From Comamonas testosteroni ATCC 11996 (lineage in GTDB: Bacteria > Pseudomonadota > Gammaproteobacteria > Burkholderiales > Burkholderiaceae_C), in NCBI RefSeq assembly GCF_000241525.1, contig NZ_AHIL01000049.1, positions 1-64,000 on the forward strand: a stretch of 64,000 bases of DNA. The letters run 5' to 3'. Each line of letters opens with the position of its first letter. The stretch's first letter is position 1. Of the stretch, positions 15,458 to 25,018 are shown piece after piece. The notes beneath the pieces were generated by a model. It was not told the DNA's origin. It saw nothing but the letters and a program-made list of their open reading frames with translations, and searched no databases. A program made the translations under genes and the position numbers.

Positions 15458-16297
15458 ATGTCGTATACGTTGACTGGTTTTGAAGGCAAAGTGGCCGTAG
15501 TCACTGGTGCTGGCCGGATGCGCAGCATCGGTCGGCCCATTGCACTGGCATTGGCGCAGGCGGGTTGTGATGTTGTCTTGACGGGCACGGGCCGCGCCCC
15601 CGAAACCTATCCGGAAGATGAGCGCGAGGCGCATTGGCGCGATATCGAATCGGTGGCAGATGAAATCCGCCAGCTCGGGCGCCGCGCCCTGCCTGTGGTT
15701 TCCGACGTCAGCAACCCAGAGTCCATCGACGCACTGCTTGCACGCACGATTGCAGAATTGGGGCGTGTGGATTTTCTGATCAACAACGCGGGCGCAACCC
15801 GCGGCGACGACCGCATCCCGGTGACGGAGCTATCCATCGATACATGGCATCGGGTGATGAATGTCAACCTGAACGGAACCTTCTATATGTCTCGTGCGTT
15901 CGCAAAACAAATGGGGGAACAGGGAGACGGCGGCGCCATCATCAATATTTCATCGCTGGCAGCGCAGCTGCTGGCACCCGACACCGGGGCCTACGCCACC
16001 ACCAAGGTGGCCATCAATGGTCTGAGCACCATCATGGCGCGAGAGCTTGGCCCCAAGAAGATCCGCGTGAATGTCGTGGCTCCAGGCATCGTGGAAACAA
16101 GTCGCCTGGATGATGTGCCTCGCGGCAAAGTGTGGGACGACATGATCGCCGGCTACATCTCTCTGGGTCGGGCAGGTACCGGCGAAGACATCGCCCACTT
16201 GGTCACATTCCTGTGCAGCGATCAAGGCGAGTGGATCACCGGTCAGAACATCTACGTCGACGGCGGCCATCTGCCAACGCCAAGACGTCCGACATGA
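15458..16297 (+). CDS. Short-chain dehydrogenase/reductase (FabG-like)
   Basis: 279 residues. Classical SDR features: the nucleotide-binding TGAGRMRSIG near residue 17, NNAG (INNAGATRG), the catalytic Ser in INISSLAAQ, YATTK for Tyr and Lys, and a C-terminal GQNIYVDGGH. The Gly-rich motif carries a few extra residues (GRMRSIG), a variation seen in FabG-like enzymes. It should oxidise a secondary alcohol or reduce a ketone with NAD(P)H in the cytoplasm. The substrate is not identifiable, and no pathway genes flank it. Confidence 0.9.
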   Translation: MSYTLTGFEGKVAVVTGAGRMRSIGRPIALALAQAGCDVVLTGTGRAPETYPEDEREAHWRDIESVADEIRQLGRRALPVVSDVSNPESIDALLARTIAELGRVDFLINNAGATRGDDRIPVTELSIDTWHRVMNVNLNGTFYMSRAFAKQMGEQGDGGAIINISSLAAQLLAPDTGAYATTKVAINGLSTIMARELGPKKIRVNVVAPGIVETSRLDDVPRGKVWDDMIAGYISLGRAGTGEDIAHLVTFLCSDQGEWITGQNIYVDGGHLPTPRRPT

Positions 16298-16363
16298 ATT
16301 AACTGCACTCCAAACGTGAGCCACATGAGTGAGCCCTGACAAGCCACTTCAACCGGCAAACAG

Positions 16364-16385
16364 GCTCGCCACCGAGCGAGCTTTT
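16364..16385 (+). terminator. Terminator-like hairpin after the SDR gene
   Basis: GCTCG and CGAGC pair around an 8-nt loop, followed by TTTT. It is short, so termination strength is uncertain. Confidence 0.45.
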
Positions 16386-16570
16386 AACTTCCTGGAGCGC
16401 GATGCGCACTGCACCATTAAGCAAATCCCATACCCTTTACAGCCGCTTCGTAACGTACAGAGCGGACCGTCAAGGCCGAGTGGCTTGACGTTCAGATTCA
16501 GGAAGCAAGAAAGGCCGCCGTCCGATTCCTTCATGAGCACAGGGAGTGCTGGCACAGGACCCACATCACT

Positions 16571-16837
16571 CTATCGAGCGTGAATATCACCGACGCGAAT
16601 GACGACAGGCCCCTGACCTTGATCGTGCTTTGTCGCAGCCAGCCCATGAATTGCTTGCCAATGGGCTCTGTATGCCGCCAGATTCTGCCCCGCTCCAGCA
16701 AGTTCCTTGGCTCTCGTCAGGCGCTCAAGCGCATCGCCACTGATAGCTGCCGATCGAGCCTCACCGTTGGTCCTGTACTCAAACACGACCCTGCGCGGGC
16801 TCATTTCATACGTTGCACTGGCATCCATTCGATCCAT
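16571..16837 (-). CDS. DUF1488-like small protein (88 aa)
   Basis: Starts MDRMDASATYEMSPRRVVFE; its middle is ISGDALERLTRAKEL and its end is GPVVIRVGDIHAR. The layout, a short beta strand with an aromatic, then a helix starting GDALE, then a C-terminal strand reaching DI, resembles DUF1488, whose function is unknown. The start at 16837 has GAGG about 6 nt upstream; a codon at 16852 is also in frame. It is convergent with the SDR gene. Family assignment is moderate. Confidence 0.55.
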   Translation of the reverse strand: MDRMDASATYEMSPRRVVFEYRTNGEARSAAISGDALERLTRAKELAGAGQNLAAYRAHWQAIHGLAATKHDQGQGPVVIRVGDIHAR

Positions 16838-17376
16838 ACATGCCTCACTCAATTAATCAGAAGCAGTTTACCCATAGCTCTCAACTATTTAAATTTTACT
16901 TTCTGGCGCCCTGTGATCACCACTCAATCTGGTAGGTGCTGCGGCAGCTTCCGCGCATCCATCCCTTCCAGCTTTCAAGAAGGCCAGAGACGAGCACCGC
17001 CCTGCAGCCACTGCCCACAAACACCCCGGCCCTTCGCGTGCTTTTCTCATTCGGGGTGCAGAAATAGAAAGCGAGATCCCCGAGCATGCCGCAAAGCATT
17101 GCAAACAACTGCCACCCTGTTCCCCTGCATGCAGCCTGTGCGGGCAACTCAGCCGACAGTGCTCGATGCTCTCGCCTCTGCAGCAAGCGTACCAGGCGGC
17201 CCACTGAAAGACTGCGATCGGCATTCGACAGCTCCAGACGTCGGTGGAGTGCTTGCCTTCGCATTCAAAGCTGGTTTCAACCTTGCAGGCTGCGTCTCCG
17301 CCGTGATAGTGCCGACCTCCAAGGCATGGGCCCAGCCGGTGAATGAGGACCTTTTTGCCTGTTTCCCGAGCTGGAA
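16838..17376. other. Intergenic, no gene supported
   Basis: Long open frames exist here on both strands, but they have no recognisable domains, no ribosome-binding sites and composition unlike the neighbours. I see no RNA gene, repeat or convincing operator. Confidence 0.45.
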
Positions 17377-18627
17377 TCAATGATTGCCCAGCCAGGCCAC
17401 GCTGTTGAGAAAGAGTCTCACCAGTTCGGTCTGACGACGAACACCGGTCTTGGAGAAGATGGAGCGCAAATGGGCACGGGCGGTATTGGGTTTGATACCC
17501 AACGCCTCGGCCGCCTCCTCCAAAGACATGCCGTTGCTCAGATGCGTGGCCACTGCTGTCTCTGCAGGAGTCAGATGGAAAAGCTGTTGTGTGAGCTTGA
17601 CGGGCGGCTCTGCCTTGCCCGTCGTATCGCGCAGAAAAACCGCTACGCTGGGACGCTGCTTGCCTTCGGTCCATTCGTCGGGAGAGATGCTCTGCACCAC
17701 CACACCCCAGTTGAGTTGACCGGACTGGCGAGTGATGGACATGCCCTCAGTCATGGAGACGCTCTCCAGCTTGGGCGAAAGCAAGGCATCACGGATCAGA
17801 CGCTGCAGCCGGCGATTGTCATTGGCATAGACCGCCTCGAGCGCACCGTTGTTGACCCGTATTCCATCACCCACGTTCAAAATGGTGGTGGCCGCCGGGT
17901 TGGCCTCGATCATTTTCCCCGTCTGATCGAGAATGACCACGCCCATCATCAGCTGCGCGGTGGCACGCCCGTATAGCGAGATGACCTGCCGGTCGCGATG
18001 CAGATTCAGCTGCATGTTCAACACCCGCTTGAGGTGCGGCACCAACATGCGCACCATGTCCAGATGTGCTGAATCGAATGCTCCCGCCGCCGCTGGCCGC
18101 GTGATGCGCCAACCATAGGAGCAGCCGTTATCGGTCATGACATCCACGGCCAGAATGTGCTCGATGTCCACCCCCTTGCACCAGTCGGTGTAGTAGCGAC
18201 AGGAATGCCATTCGGCCTCCGTCATCACATCCAGCAGGGTGAGCACCTTGTCCTTGACGATACCGAGAAACGGACTCCATTGCGCATAAGGGTCGTAAGG
18301 AATGACTTCGGAGCGACCGCCCGTTGCTGAAATTACCCAGCCCACATTCTCACCATGAGGGTCTCGCACCACGAGCGAGGCGTAGTTGCCATTGGCGCTT
18401 GAGCGCAGCAGCTCCAGAAATACCTTCCAGTTCTGCGGGTCCATGGCTGACTCGTACAGCGCAGTAATCAGTTGACTCAGGGCTTCGGCACCGATGACCG
18501 ATGCCTGCTCCGGCGAAGAAGCTGCCTCAGGCTCCACAGCGTTAGGAACGGGAAAGCCGGCGATGGCCTGAAGAGCATCCGAGCGATAGTTGTAGAAATC
18601 AAAAGATGCGTAATCGCTTTTGGGCAT
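17377..18627 (-). CDS. LuxR-family (PAS-like + HTH) transcriptional regulator
   Basis: 416 residues from the ATG at 18627 (MPKSDYASFDFYNY). The first 200 residues form a sensor-like region; residues about 215-330 look PAS-like (GVVILDQTGKMIEANPAATT). The C-terminus is a LuxR/FixJ helix-turn-helix (LTPAETAVATHLSNGMSLEE, then LGIKPNTARAHLRSIFSKTG). The target genes are unknown. It follows the EAL gene by 134 bp on the same strand and might belong to its signalling group. The frame extends to a TTG at 18675, but the ATG is the more likely start. Confidence 0.85.
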   Translation of the reverse strand: MPKSDYASFDFYNYRSDALQAIAGFPVPNAVEPEAASSPEQASVIGAEALSQLITALYESAMDPQNWKVFLELLRSSANGNYASLVVRDPHGENVGWVISATGGRSEVIPYDPYAQWSPFLGIVKDKVLTLLDVMTEAEWHSCRYYTDWCKGVDIEHILAVDVMTDNGCSYGWRITRPAAAGAFDSAHLDMVRMLVPHLKRVLNMQLNLHRDRQVISLYGRATAQLMMGVVILDQTGKMIEANPAATTILNVGDGIRVNNGALEAVYANDNRRLQRLIRDALLSPKLESVSMTEGMSITRQSGQLNWGVVVQSISPDEWTEGKQRPSVAVFLRDTTGKAEPPVKLTQQLFHLTPAETAVATHLSNGMSLEEAAEALGIKPNTARAHLRSIFSKTGVRRQTELVRLFLNSVAWLGNH

Positions 18628-18809
18628 TTGCTGTCTCAAAAAATCCGGCCCATCAAATACTGCACAGTTACTCAACTCTGCGCGCGTTCTTCATTGATGC
18701 ACGCACCCGGAAGTCGGCCCAAGAAATGCCTTGATTTTGCTGAATCCTCAGAAACTGCGCATCGTCAAATCAGACGATAGGAAACCTAGCAAAAAAGCAT
18801 GTCCCCCGA

Positions 18810-21299
18810 CTATTGCAGACCTGCAATATGAATACCGCTGGCATCGTCATCCGGCGAATACGGCTGAACCCTCGGCTCCTGCTCGGATGCGCTCTGCTCC
18901 AAACGCTTTCGGAATTGCTCCGCAGGCAAGGCTGGCGAGCACAGATAGCCCTGAAAGTAGTCGCCTTGTAACTGCTCAATTGCCTGGCATTGCTCCTGTG
19001 TTTCCACACCTTCTGCCACAAGCTCCACGCCCAATGCCTGCCCCATGCTGATGATGGCGCCCACAATGGCCTTGTCTCCCGCATCGTGCGGCAGGCCGCG
19101 AACAAAACTCTGGTCGATCTTGATCTTGGAGATCGGCAGTTTTTTCAAATAAGCCAAGCTCGAATAGCCGGTACCGAAGTCGTCAATGACCAGACCCACA
19201 CCCAGTTCTGCGATCTGGTGGACACGCAAAGCCATTTCCTGCGCCTCCTGCAGCAAAATGCTCTCGGTCAACTCCAGCTCCAGCCACTGTGCCGGCAAGC
19301 CGCTGGCTTCCAGCACAGATTTGAGGCGATCCACAAAGTCCGGCTGCCTGAACTCCAGCGCGGAGACATTCACCGATACCTTGACGGGCATGTCCATGGC
19401 CAGCCAGCGCGCCGCCTCTTGTACTGATTGCTCCAGCACCCAGGCATCCAGCGCAACCACATAGCCGGACTCCTCCGCCAAGGGAATGAAGGCTGCAGGA
19501 GAGATCACCCCCAGTTCGGGGTCCGTCCATCGAAGCAAAGCCTCTGCCGCCACGATGCGACCCGAACGGATATGTACCTGTGGCTGAAAGTGCACGGCCA
19601 TATGCCCCTTGTCAAGCGCCTGGCGCATGGCATGCTCCAGCTTCATGCGCGAGAGCAGACCCGCACTCATTTGCGGCTGATAGAAGCTGAAATTGCCGCG
19701 TCCACGCTCCTTGACGCGATACATGGCGATATCGGCCTGGCGAATCAGCTCGTCCAGCGTCAAACCATCTGCCGGAAATTGCGCAGCCCCAATGCTGCAC
19801 TGAACGGAAAAGCCCAGACCGTCAAGCATGAAGGGCTGGCGCATTTCGTCCAGGATACGGGCGGCCACGGCCGAAGCCCCTTCCCCCGTGCAATCATGCA
19901 GATAGAGAACAAATTCATCTCCGCCCTGACGGCACAGCACATCGGCAGGGCGCAGCAGTCCGCTCAGCCGCTGAGCAACCAGCTTGAGCACCCGGTCGCC
20001 GAAGTCATGGCCCAGTGAATCGTTGATGATCTTGAAACGGTCCAGATCCAGAAACAGAATGCTGAAAGGCTGCTGTGTGAAGCGCGCAGCAGTGATGGCG
20101 GCTTGCACGTGACGGCTCAAACTCAGGCGATTGGGCAGCCCTGTCAACGCATCACTGTAAGCCAGCTGCTCAATCTGCTTTTGTGCACTGCGCTGCATGG
20201 TCATGTCGCGCATAAAGCCAATGCTTTGCACTAGACGCCCATAGCCGTCACGCAATGCCACCCAGGACAGCCAGACCGCGCAGCGCTGACCTTCACTCTG
20301 CTTGAGCCAAAGATTACCCTCCCAGAAGCTGCCCACATCCCAGCGCGCAGCGGCCAGCTCCAGCAGGTCGGACACAGCCCCCCCCTCGGACTCGAACAGA
20401 GTCCAGGCAGCGAGCCCCAGCACCGCCTTGCCATGCAGCAACTGCCCGCCAGCCGGGTTGACCTGAACGATGACACCATTGGCATCGGCAATGAAGATAC
20501 CGTCCAGGCTGGACTCGAACACTCTTGCAGCCAGACGCAGCTCGGTCGCCGAGCTGGATTCCACCGTGATGTCTCGATACGAGTAGATACGTCCTATTGC
20601 CACACCGCGACTGAGCTGAGGCACGGAGCGGCGCTCCAGAACCCTGCCATTGAGCAGTTGCAGTACCTCCGAGGTTTCAGGAGCTGACAGGTCCTGCGCA
20701 TCCTGCAAAAGAGTGAACTGACTCTCGCTGCTGATGGTCTGCGCTTCCAGGTGGGTAAAGATGGCCGCATCATCTCGCTGCACGAGCAGTGGTTCGGGTA
20801 GTTGCCACAGCTCCGCGAAACGGTGGTTGAATGCACGAATGCCGCCGCGCAGATCACAGACCAGCATGCCGTCTGCAGCGGACTCAAGCGTCGCCCGCAA
20901 CTCAGCAAGCAGCATGTCCAGTTCGCTCTCGTGCCGCAACTGCTCGCTGCGGTCGAGCATGGTGAGCATCAACCAGCGTGGGTTCAGGGCGACGGAGCCC
21001 ACCCCCATCTCCACAGCTGTCAATGAACCATTGGCTGTACAAATTTCCGTGAGAAATTTCGCACCACCCACCCAGTTTGAGGCATCCTGCCAGAACGCTT
21101 TTTGCACCAGAGAGGCGCACAGCACATCCACATACTGCTCCTGCGCCTGCTCGGGCGTGTAGCCTGTGAGTTGCATACTGGCTGCATTGGCATGCACGAC
21201 ACGCAACGTCTGCGCATCCAGCAGCCAGACCGCCTCCTGCAAACCATCGAGCATGGAGGCAAGCAGAGGGTCAATCAAAAAACTCTGCTGCAAAGTCAC
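18810..21299 (-). CDS. PAS-PAS-PAS-GGDEF-EAL c-di-GMP signalling protein
   Basis: 829 residues, no membrane segments. Three PAS-type sensor regions occupy about 12-120, 130-245 and 255-370, followed by GGDEF (intact GGDEF at 459-463, I-site RPAD at 450-453) and EAL (EALLRW at 586-591, with later motifs such as DDFGTGYSSLAYLK and SQSFVRG-like IDQSFVRGL). Both catalytic signatures look intact, so it could both make and degrade c-di-GMP, or use one domain to regulate the other. The start overlaps the stop of the HD-GYP gene (ATGA), so the two are translationally coupled. The PAS sites have no obvious haem or flavin signature. Confidence 0.93.
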   Translation of the reverse strand: MTLQQSFLIDPLLASMLDGLQEAVWLLDAQTLRVVHANAASMQLTGYTPEQAQEQYVDVLCASLVQKAFWQDASNWVGGAKFLTEICTANGSLTAVEMGVGSVALNPRWLMLTMLDRSEQLRHESELDMLLAELRATLESAADGMLVCDLRGGIRAFNHRFAELWQLPEPLLVQRDDAAIFTHLEAQTISSESQFTLLQDAQDLSAPETSEVLQLLNGRVLERRSVPQLSRGVAIGRIYSYRDITVESSSATELRLAARVFESSLDGIFIADANGVIVQVNPAGGQLLHGKAVLGLAAWTLFESEGGAVSDLLELAAARWDVGSFWEGNLWLKQSEGQRCAVWLSWVALRDGYGRLVQSIGFMRDMTMQRSAQKQIEQLAYSDALTGLPNRLSLSRHVQAAITAARFTQQPFSILFLDLDRFKIINDSLGHDFGDRVLKLVAQRLSGLLRPADVLCRQGGDEFVLYLHDCTGEGASAVAARILDEMRQPFMLDGLGFSVQCSIGAAQFPADGLTLDELIRQADIAMYRVKERGRGNFSFYQPQMSAGLLSRMKLEHAMRQALDKGHMAVHFQPQVHIRSGRIVAAEALLRWTDPELGVISPAAFIPLAEESGYVVALDAWVLEQSVQEAARWLAMDMPVKVSVNVSALEFRQPDFVDRLKSVLEASGLPAQWLELELTESILLQEAQEMALRVHQIAELGVGLVIDDFGTGYSSLAYLKKLPISKIKIDQSFVRGLPHDAGDKAIVGAIISMGQALGVELVAEGVETQEQCQAIEQLQGDYFQGYLCSPALPAEQFRKRLEQSASEQEPRVQPYSPDDDASGIHIAGLQ

Positions 21300-22540
21300 G
21301 CGAGGTCTTTCTCGGCAGCAGGTGCTGCAGAACTATCAAAAAAGTAGCAAAGACGCCTTTGCGGCTGTAAAGCTTCTAACGCATTTCGAGAAAGCTGATT
21401 TCGCGTCAACCCTCGGCGAATACCCAAACCCACATATTCAAGCAAATCTACGAACCGCAGTTTCTGCGGCGCCTGAATGTCATAGGTCAGCACCTGCGGC
21501 TTGAGCGACTGGCTGGTGTTGACGGACACCACCACGCCCATCCGCCCATCGCTTAGCTCCACCAAAGAGCCCGGCGGATAGACCCCCAAGGTCTGCACGA
21601 ATGCCTTGAGCACATCGGGCGCATATCGCTGGCGATACTGCCCGTAAAGTGCAGCCATGGCTTCATGAGGCGTCATTTCGTTGCCTTGCAGTGGCAGATT
21701 GCACAAGCGCTCAAAATTATTGACCAGCGCCAGGATCTGTCCGGCAATGTCCATATCTGCGGCCAGCAAGCCGAGTGGAAAGCCTGACCCATCGGCCCAT
21801 TCATGATGCTGGGCGATGGCCGTCGTGACGGAAGGAGGATAGCCCATGGATAGAGCCAATGCCACTGACTCTCCGACATGACGTGCATACACGGTCTCTC
21901 GCAGAGGCGTGCGGCCCGTGCCTTGATTCAGTGCGTTGGCCGATGCGGAAATCTCCAGCCCCGGCTTGCCCATGTCATGCAACAGCGCCGCCGTGCCCAG
22001 ATCCTGCAATACGTCATTGCGCAGGCCCAGCGTCTTGCCCAGCAACAGACTCAGTACGGAGACATTGACACCATGAACGCCAAAGGTGGCGCCCCCCGTA
22101 TCCGCGAGCAGATGCAAACTCAGATCACGAGCCTGTGCCAGTTTGACGACTTGCTGCGCAACCAGCATATCCGTCGTTGTTCGAGCCTTCTCGGGGTTGA
22201 CTGGCAACAAGGCCTGCACGTCATCAAATACGGAAACCGCGCCCAGAAACCTGGATTGCAGGCCCAAAATACTGTTGCGCCATGCATGCGCATCGTTCTC
22301 GGGGGGGCAAGGAGCGGGTTGAGGGTCTGCAGCCACAGACGCTGCCGCCTCTTCCAGATCACTTCTTGAGAGATCGACCTGAACTGCCTTGAGCTTCAGA
22401 GTCCTTAGTGTCTGCAACTGCTCGTCATTGACAATCTTGAAGCTGCTGACGGGAAATGGATGGCGCAACCAGCCAGTCTCCAGATGGACATACATGCCGA
22501 TACGCAGTTGTCCGATATCAATAGCAACGAAACGATTCAC
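21296..22540 (-). CDS. HD-GYP-like c-di-GMP phosphodiesterase with DUF3391
   Basis: 414 residues from the GTG at 22540 (a TTG at 22558 is also in frame; neither has a clear ribosome-binding site). The N-terminal DUF3391 region (IDIGQLRIGMYVHLETGW) is followed by an HD domain. Using numbering from the TTG, the HD is at 194-195 (LLHDMGK), a conserved His is in RHVGES, and HHEWADGSGFP is at 251-261. The usual GYP is GFP here, and the Lys of HHEK is replaced by Trp, so activity may be altered. It would hydrolyse c-di-GMP. It overlaps the PAS-GGDEF-EAL gene by 4 bp, forming an operon. Confidence 0.88.
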   Translation of the reverse strand: MNRFVAIDIGQLRIGMYVHLETGWLRHPFPVSSFKIVNDEQLQTLRTLKLKAVQVDLSRSDLEEAAASVAADPQPAPCPPENDAHAWRNSILGLQSRFLGAVSVFDDVQALLPVNPEKARTTTDMLVAQQVVKLAQARDLSLHLLADTGGATFGVHGVNVSVLSLLLGKTLGLRNDVLQDLGTAALLHDMGKPGLEISASANALNQGTGRTPLRETVYARHVGESVALALSMGYPPSVTTAIAQHHEWADGSGFPLGLLAADMDIAGQILALVNNFERLCNLPLQGNEMTPHEAMAALYGQYRQRYAPDVLKAFVQTLGVYPPGSLVELSDGRMGVVVSVNTSQSLKPQVLTYDIQAPQKLRFVDLLEYVGLGIRRGLTRNQLSRNALEALQPQRRLCYFFDSSAAPAAEKDLA

Positions 22541-22650
22541 TTTGAGCGCTACACACAAGATAAGACATTATTCCGCAGTTCCATGACTGCTCAACCATGA
22601 CTAGGGTCTGTTGGGATGCAAACAGCATCAACAAGCCCCTCTTGTGTGAC

Positions 22651-23364
22651 TTATCGGCACCAAAGGCTGGGTTTGTAGACCAGGTCCATCCACAAAGCCC
22701 AACTCGCAACACCAATCAGCATCAGACCTGCGACTCTAGTGCCCCACCTGGCCCGCAATGCATTGACATGTGACTGCCCCAATTGCCACAGCCAGGGTCC
22801 CGCCAGCAGCCACACTGCGCCGCCGACTGCAAAGGCTGCCATGGACAAAGCACCTTGCCAGGCACCGCCACTCAAGGCTGCCACCAATACCGCCGAATAC
22901 AGCAAACCACAAGGCATCAGTGCCCAGGCAAAGCCGGCGGCCAGACTGCCGCCCGGCGCAGTGACCAAGGGCTGAACCCTGGCCCAGACGGAACGCCCCG
23001 CCCGCTCCAGCCAGGCTGGTTGCCGCGCCTGCACCACCATGGCCAGTCCCCAGGCCATTACCGCCACATGCATCAGCGTCCAAAGTCTCTGCAATGCCGT
23101 TGTCTGACTGGTCAGCCAGGCCAGACTTTCCATGGCCACGGCCGCAATCCCGCCCAGCAGGGCATAGGCAGCGATGCGGCCCAGATGAAACAGGCTAGTA
23201 CGCAGCCACTGGCGTTTCTGCAGGCCGTGCACGGCAATGGGCTGCCCGCCACCGATGGGCTTCGCTGCTGTGACCACACTGCAGGGGGCAGCGCACATCA
23301 CAAGACAATGGGGCCCACCCACGAGCCCCATGATCAAAGCAGTCCAGACCAGCGAAAACAACAT
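22651..23364 (-). CDS. TauE/SafE-family membrane protein linked to cbb3 oxidase
   Basis: 237 residues with about six membrane helices. Conserved Cys motifs are visible: HCLVMCAAPC near the N-terminus and MPCGLLYS in the middle. This is the cytochrome-biogenesis/metal-transport-like branch annotated as sulfite exporter TauE/SafE and found beside cco and hemN genes in beta-proteobacteria. A role in copper or thiol handling for oxidase assembly is likely, but the transported substrate is not established. The gene starts 3 bp after the hemN stop, so it is in the hemN operon. Confidence 0.85.
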   Translation of the reverse strand: MLFSLVWTALIMGLVGGPHCLVMCAAPCSVVTAAKPIGGGQPIAVHGLQKRQWLRTSLFHLGRIAAYALLGGIAAVAMESLAWLTSQTTALQRLWTLMHVAVMAWGLAMVVQARQPAWLERAGRSVWARVQPLVTAPGGSLAAGFAWALMPCGLLYSAVLVAALSGGAWQGALSMAAFAVGGAVWLLAGPWLWQLGQSHVNALRARWGTRVAGLMLIGVASWALWMDLVYKPSLWCR

Positions 23365-23367
23365 GCG

Positions 23368-24750
23368 CTAGATGATGCGTGAAAAGCGGGCGCGGTTCCG
23401 GTCGGCCTGCAAATATCGGTCAAACAGCATGGCTACTCCGCGCACAAAAAACCAGCCCAGGCCGGTGACCTTGAAGCCCTCGACGGACAGTTCGACCAAG
23501 CCGTTGCGCTGCATCTCCGCCAGCGCATCAAGCTCCGCAGCGAAGTACTCGCGGAAATTGATGAGCCAGGCCTGCTCCATGGGTTCATACAGGACGGAGC
23601 CCTGGCACATGATGGACATGATGACGGCTCTGCGTACCAGATCGTCACGCGAAAGCGCCAATCCGCGCTGCACGGGCAGCACGCCACCATCGACGGCGTC
23701 GTAATACTCTTCAAGAGTCTTGACGTTCTGACTGTAGGTCGCGCCCACCTTGCCGATAGCCGATACGCCCAGTGCAATCAGATCGCAATCAGGCTGGGTG
23801 CTGTAGCCCTGAAAGTTGCGATGCAAGCGCCCCTGACGCTTGGCAATGGCCAGAGAGTCGTCAGGCAGTGCAAAGTGGTCCATGCCTACATAGACATAGC
23901 CGCCATTCATGAACGCATCGATTGCGCCGGAGAGCATGTTCAGCTTGTCCTGTCCCATGGGCAGGTCTGCCGATTCGATACGCCTTTGCGGTTTGAAACG
24001 CTCGGGCAGATGCGCATAGGCATACAGCGCAATGCGATCGGGGCGCAGCTCATTGACCTGTGCCAGCGTGCGCGCAAAAGACTCGGGCGTCTGTCTGGGC
24101 AGCCCGTAGATCAGGTCCACATTGATGGAGACAAAGCCCAGGCGGCGCGCCTCGGCCACCAACGCAAAGACTTGCTCGGCGGGCTGCTCGCGGTGCACCG
24201 CTTTCTGCACCGCGGGATCAAAGTCCTGCACGCCAAAGCTCAGTCGATTGAACCCCATGTCCTTGAGAGCTCTCAGCCGCTCGTTGCTGACAGTGCGCGG
24301 ATCGACCTCGATGGAGTACTCGCCCGCCGGATCCAGCTTGAAATGCTCACGCATCAAGACCATCAGTTGCTGCAACTCGGCATCGCTGAAGAAGGTCGGT
24401 GTGCCTCCACCCAGATGCAGCTGGCTTACGAGCTGGCCTTTGCCGCAATGCTCGGTATGCATGGCCAGCTCTCGACTCAGGTAGTCCAGATACTCGGCAG
24501 CCTTTTCATGATGCTTGGTCACGATCTTGTTGCAGGCGCAGTAATAGCAAAGCGACTCACAGAACGGCACATGCACATAAACGGACAGGGGCAAAGCGCG
24601 CGAGCCGGAATGCGTCTTGCGCTGCTTTAGTGCCAGTATGTAGTCGTCTGCACCAAAAGCCTCAACAAAACGGTCGGCTGTTGGGAACGATGTGTAGCGT
24701 GGGCCGGGGATATCAAAGCGGCTCAGCAACTCAGGCGTGACTGCGGTCAT
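23368..24750 (-). CDS. hemN: Oxygen-independent coproporphyrinogen III dehydrogenase
   Basis: 460 residues. Radical-SAM enzyme of haem synthesis: converts coproporphyrinogen III to protoporphyrinogen IX without oxygen. The 4Fe-4S cluster motif is C64-xxx-C68-xx-C71 (FCESLCYYCACNK), where HemN places Phe/Tyr around the third Cys. Further family motifs are LHLGGGTPTFF, EVDPRTVS and NVDLIYGLPRQT. It is divergent from fnr; a perfect FNR box lies 142 bp before its start. Induction at low oxygen fits the supply of haem to the cbb3 oxidase encoded nearby. Confidence 0.97.
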   Translation of the reverse strand: MTAVTPELLSRFDIPGPRYTSFPTADRFVEAFGADDYILALKQRKTHSGSRALPLSVYVHVPFCESLCYYCACNKIVTKHHEKAAEYLDYLSRELAMHTEHCGKGQLVSQLHLGGGTPTFFSDAELQQLMVLMREHFKLDPAGEYSIEVDPRTVSNERLRALKDMGFNRLSFGVQDFDPAVQKAVHREQPAEQVFALVAEARRLGFVSINVDLIYGLPRQTPESFARTLAQVNELRPDRIALYAYAHLPERFKPQRRIESADLPMGQDKLNMLSGAIDAFMNGGYVYVGMDHFALPDDSLAIAKRQGRLHRNFQGYSTQPDCDLIALGVSAIGKVGATYSQNVKTLEEYYDAVDGGVLPVQRGLALSRDDLVRRAVIMSIMCQGSVLYEPMEQAWLINFREYFAAELDALAEMQRNGLVELSVEGFKVTGLGWFFVRGVAMLFDRYLQADRNRARFSRII

Positions 24751-25018
24751 AACTGGGAGTTAGGGTGCGCCCACACACTGTATGGAGCATATTTCAATGG
24801 AAATCAGATCCTGAAAATCATGCCCAAAATAGGCAAAAGCGCATGTTTTTGAACGAATATAGGCAATGTGCCCCAAGGCAATCACCCTGTCCTTGATGAA
24901 AATCAAGAGACTTCAAGGCAAGTGCTGCGACAATTTGATCCATCTCATCTTCAACCACGAGGTCAATGACCAGCGCGACTCTCCACTCTGTGCCTGTCTG
25001 CGCGGTTGCAAAAAGCCC
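24751..25018. promoter_or_regulatory. hemN-fnr divergent promoter region
   Basis: 268 bp between the two start codons, containing one perfect FNR box. The frame of fnr is open further upstream (to 24866), but that part has a different composition and no Fe-S motif, so it is read as promoter and leader. Confidence 0.7.
24893..24906. promoter_or_regulatory. FNR/ANR box between hemN and fnr
   Basis: TTGAT-GAAA-ATCAA matches the consensus TTGAT-N4-ATCAA perfectly. It lies 113 bp before fnr and 142 bp before hemN. Confidence 0.88.

Noticed and set aside
16580..17383. Plus-strand open frame of 267 codons and several minus-strand frames in 16889-17674
   Set aside because: No recognisable domain, no ribosome-binding site and composition not resembling neighbouring genes; the frame begins antisense to the DUF1488-like gene.
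24866..25018. Longer N-terminus for the Fnr protein
   Set aside because: It would add 51 residues before the Fe-S motif and include the FNR box within coding sequence; the ATG at 25019 matches the family start.
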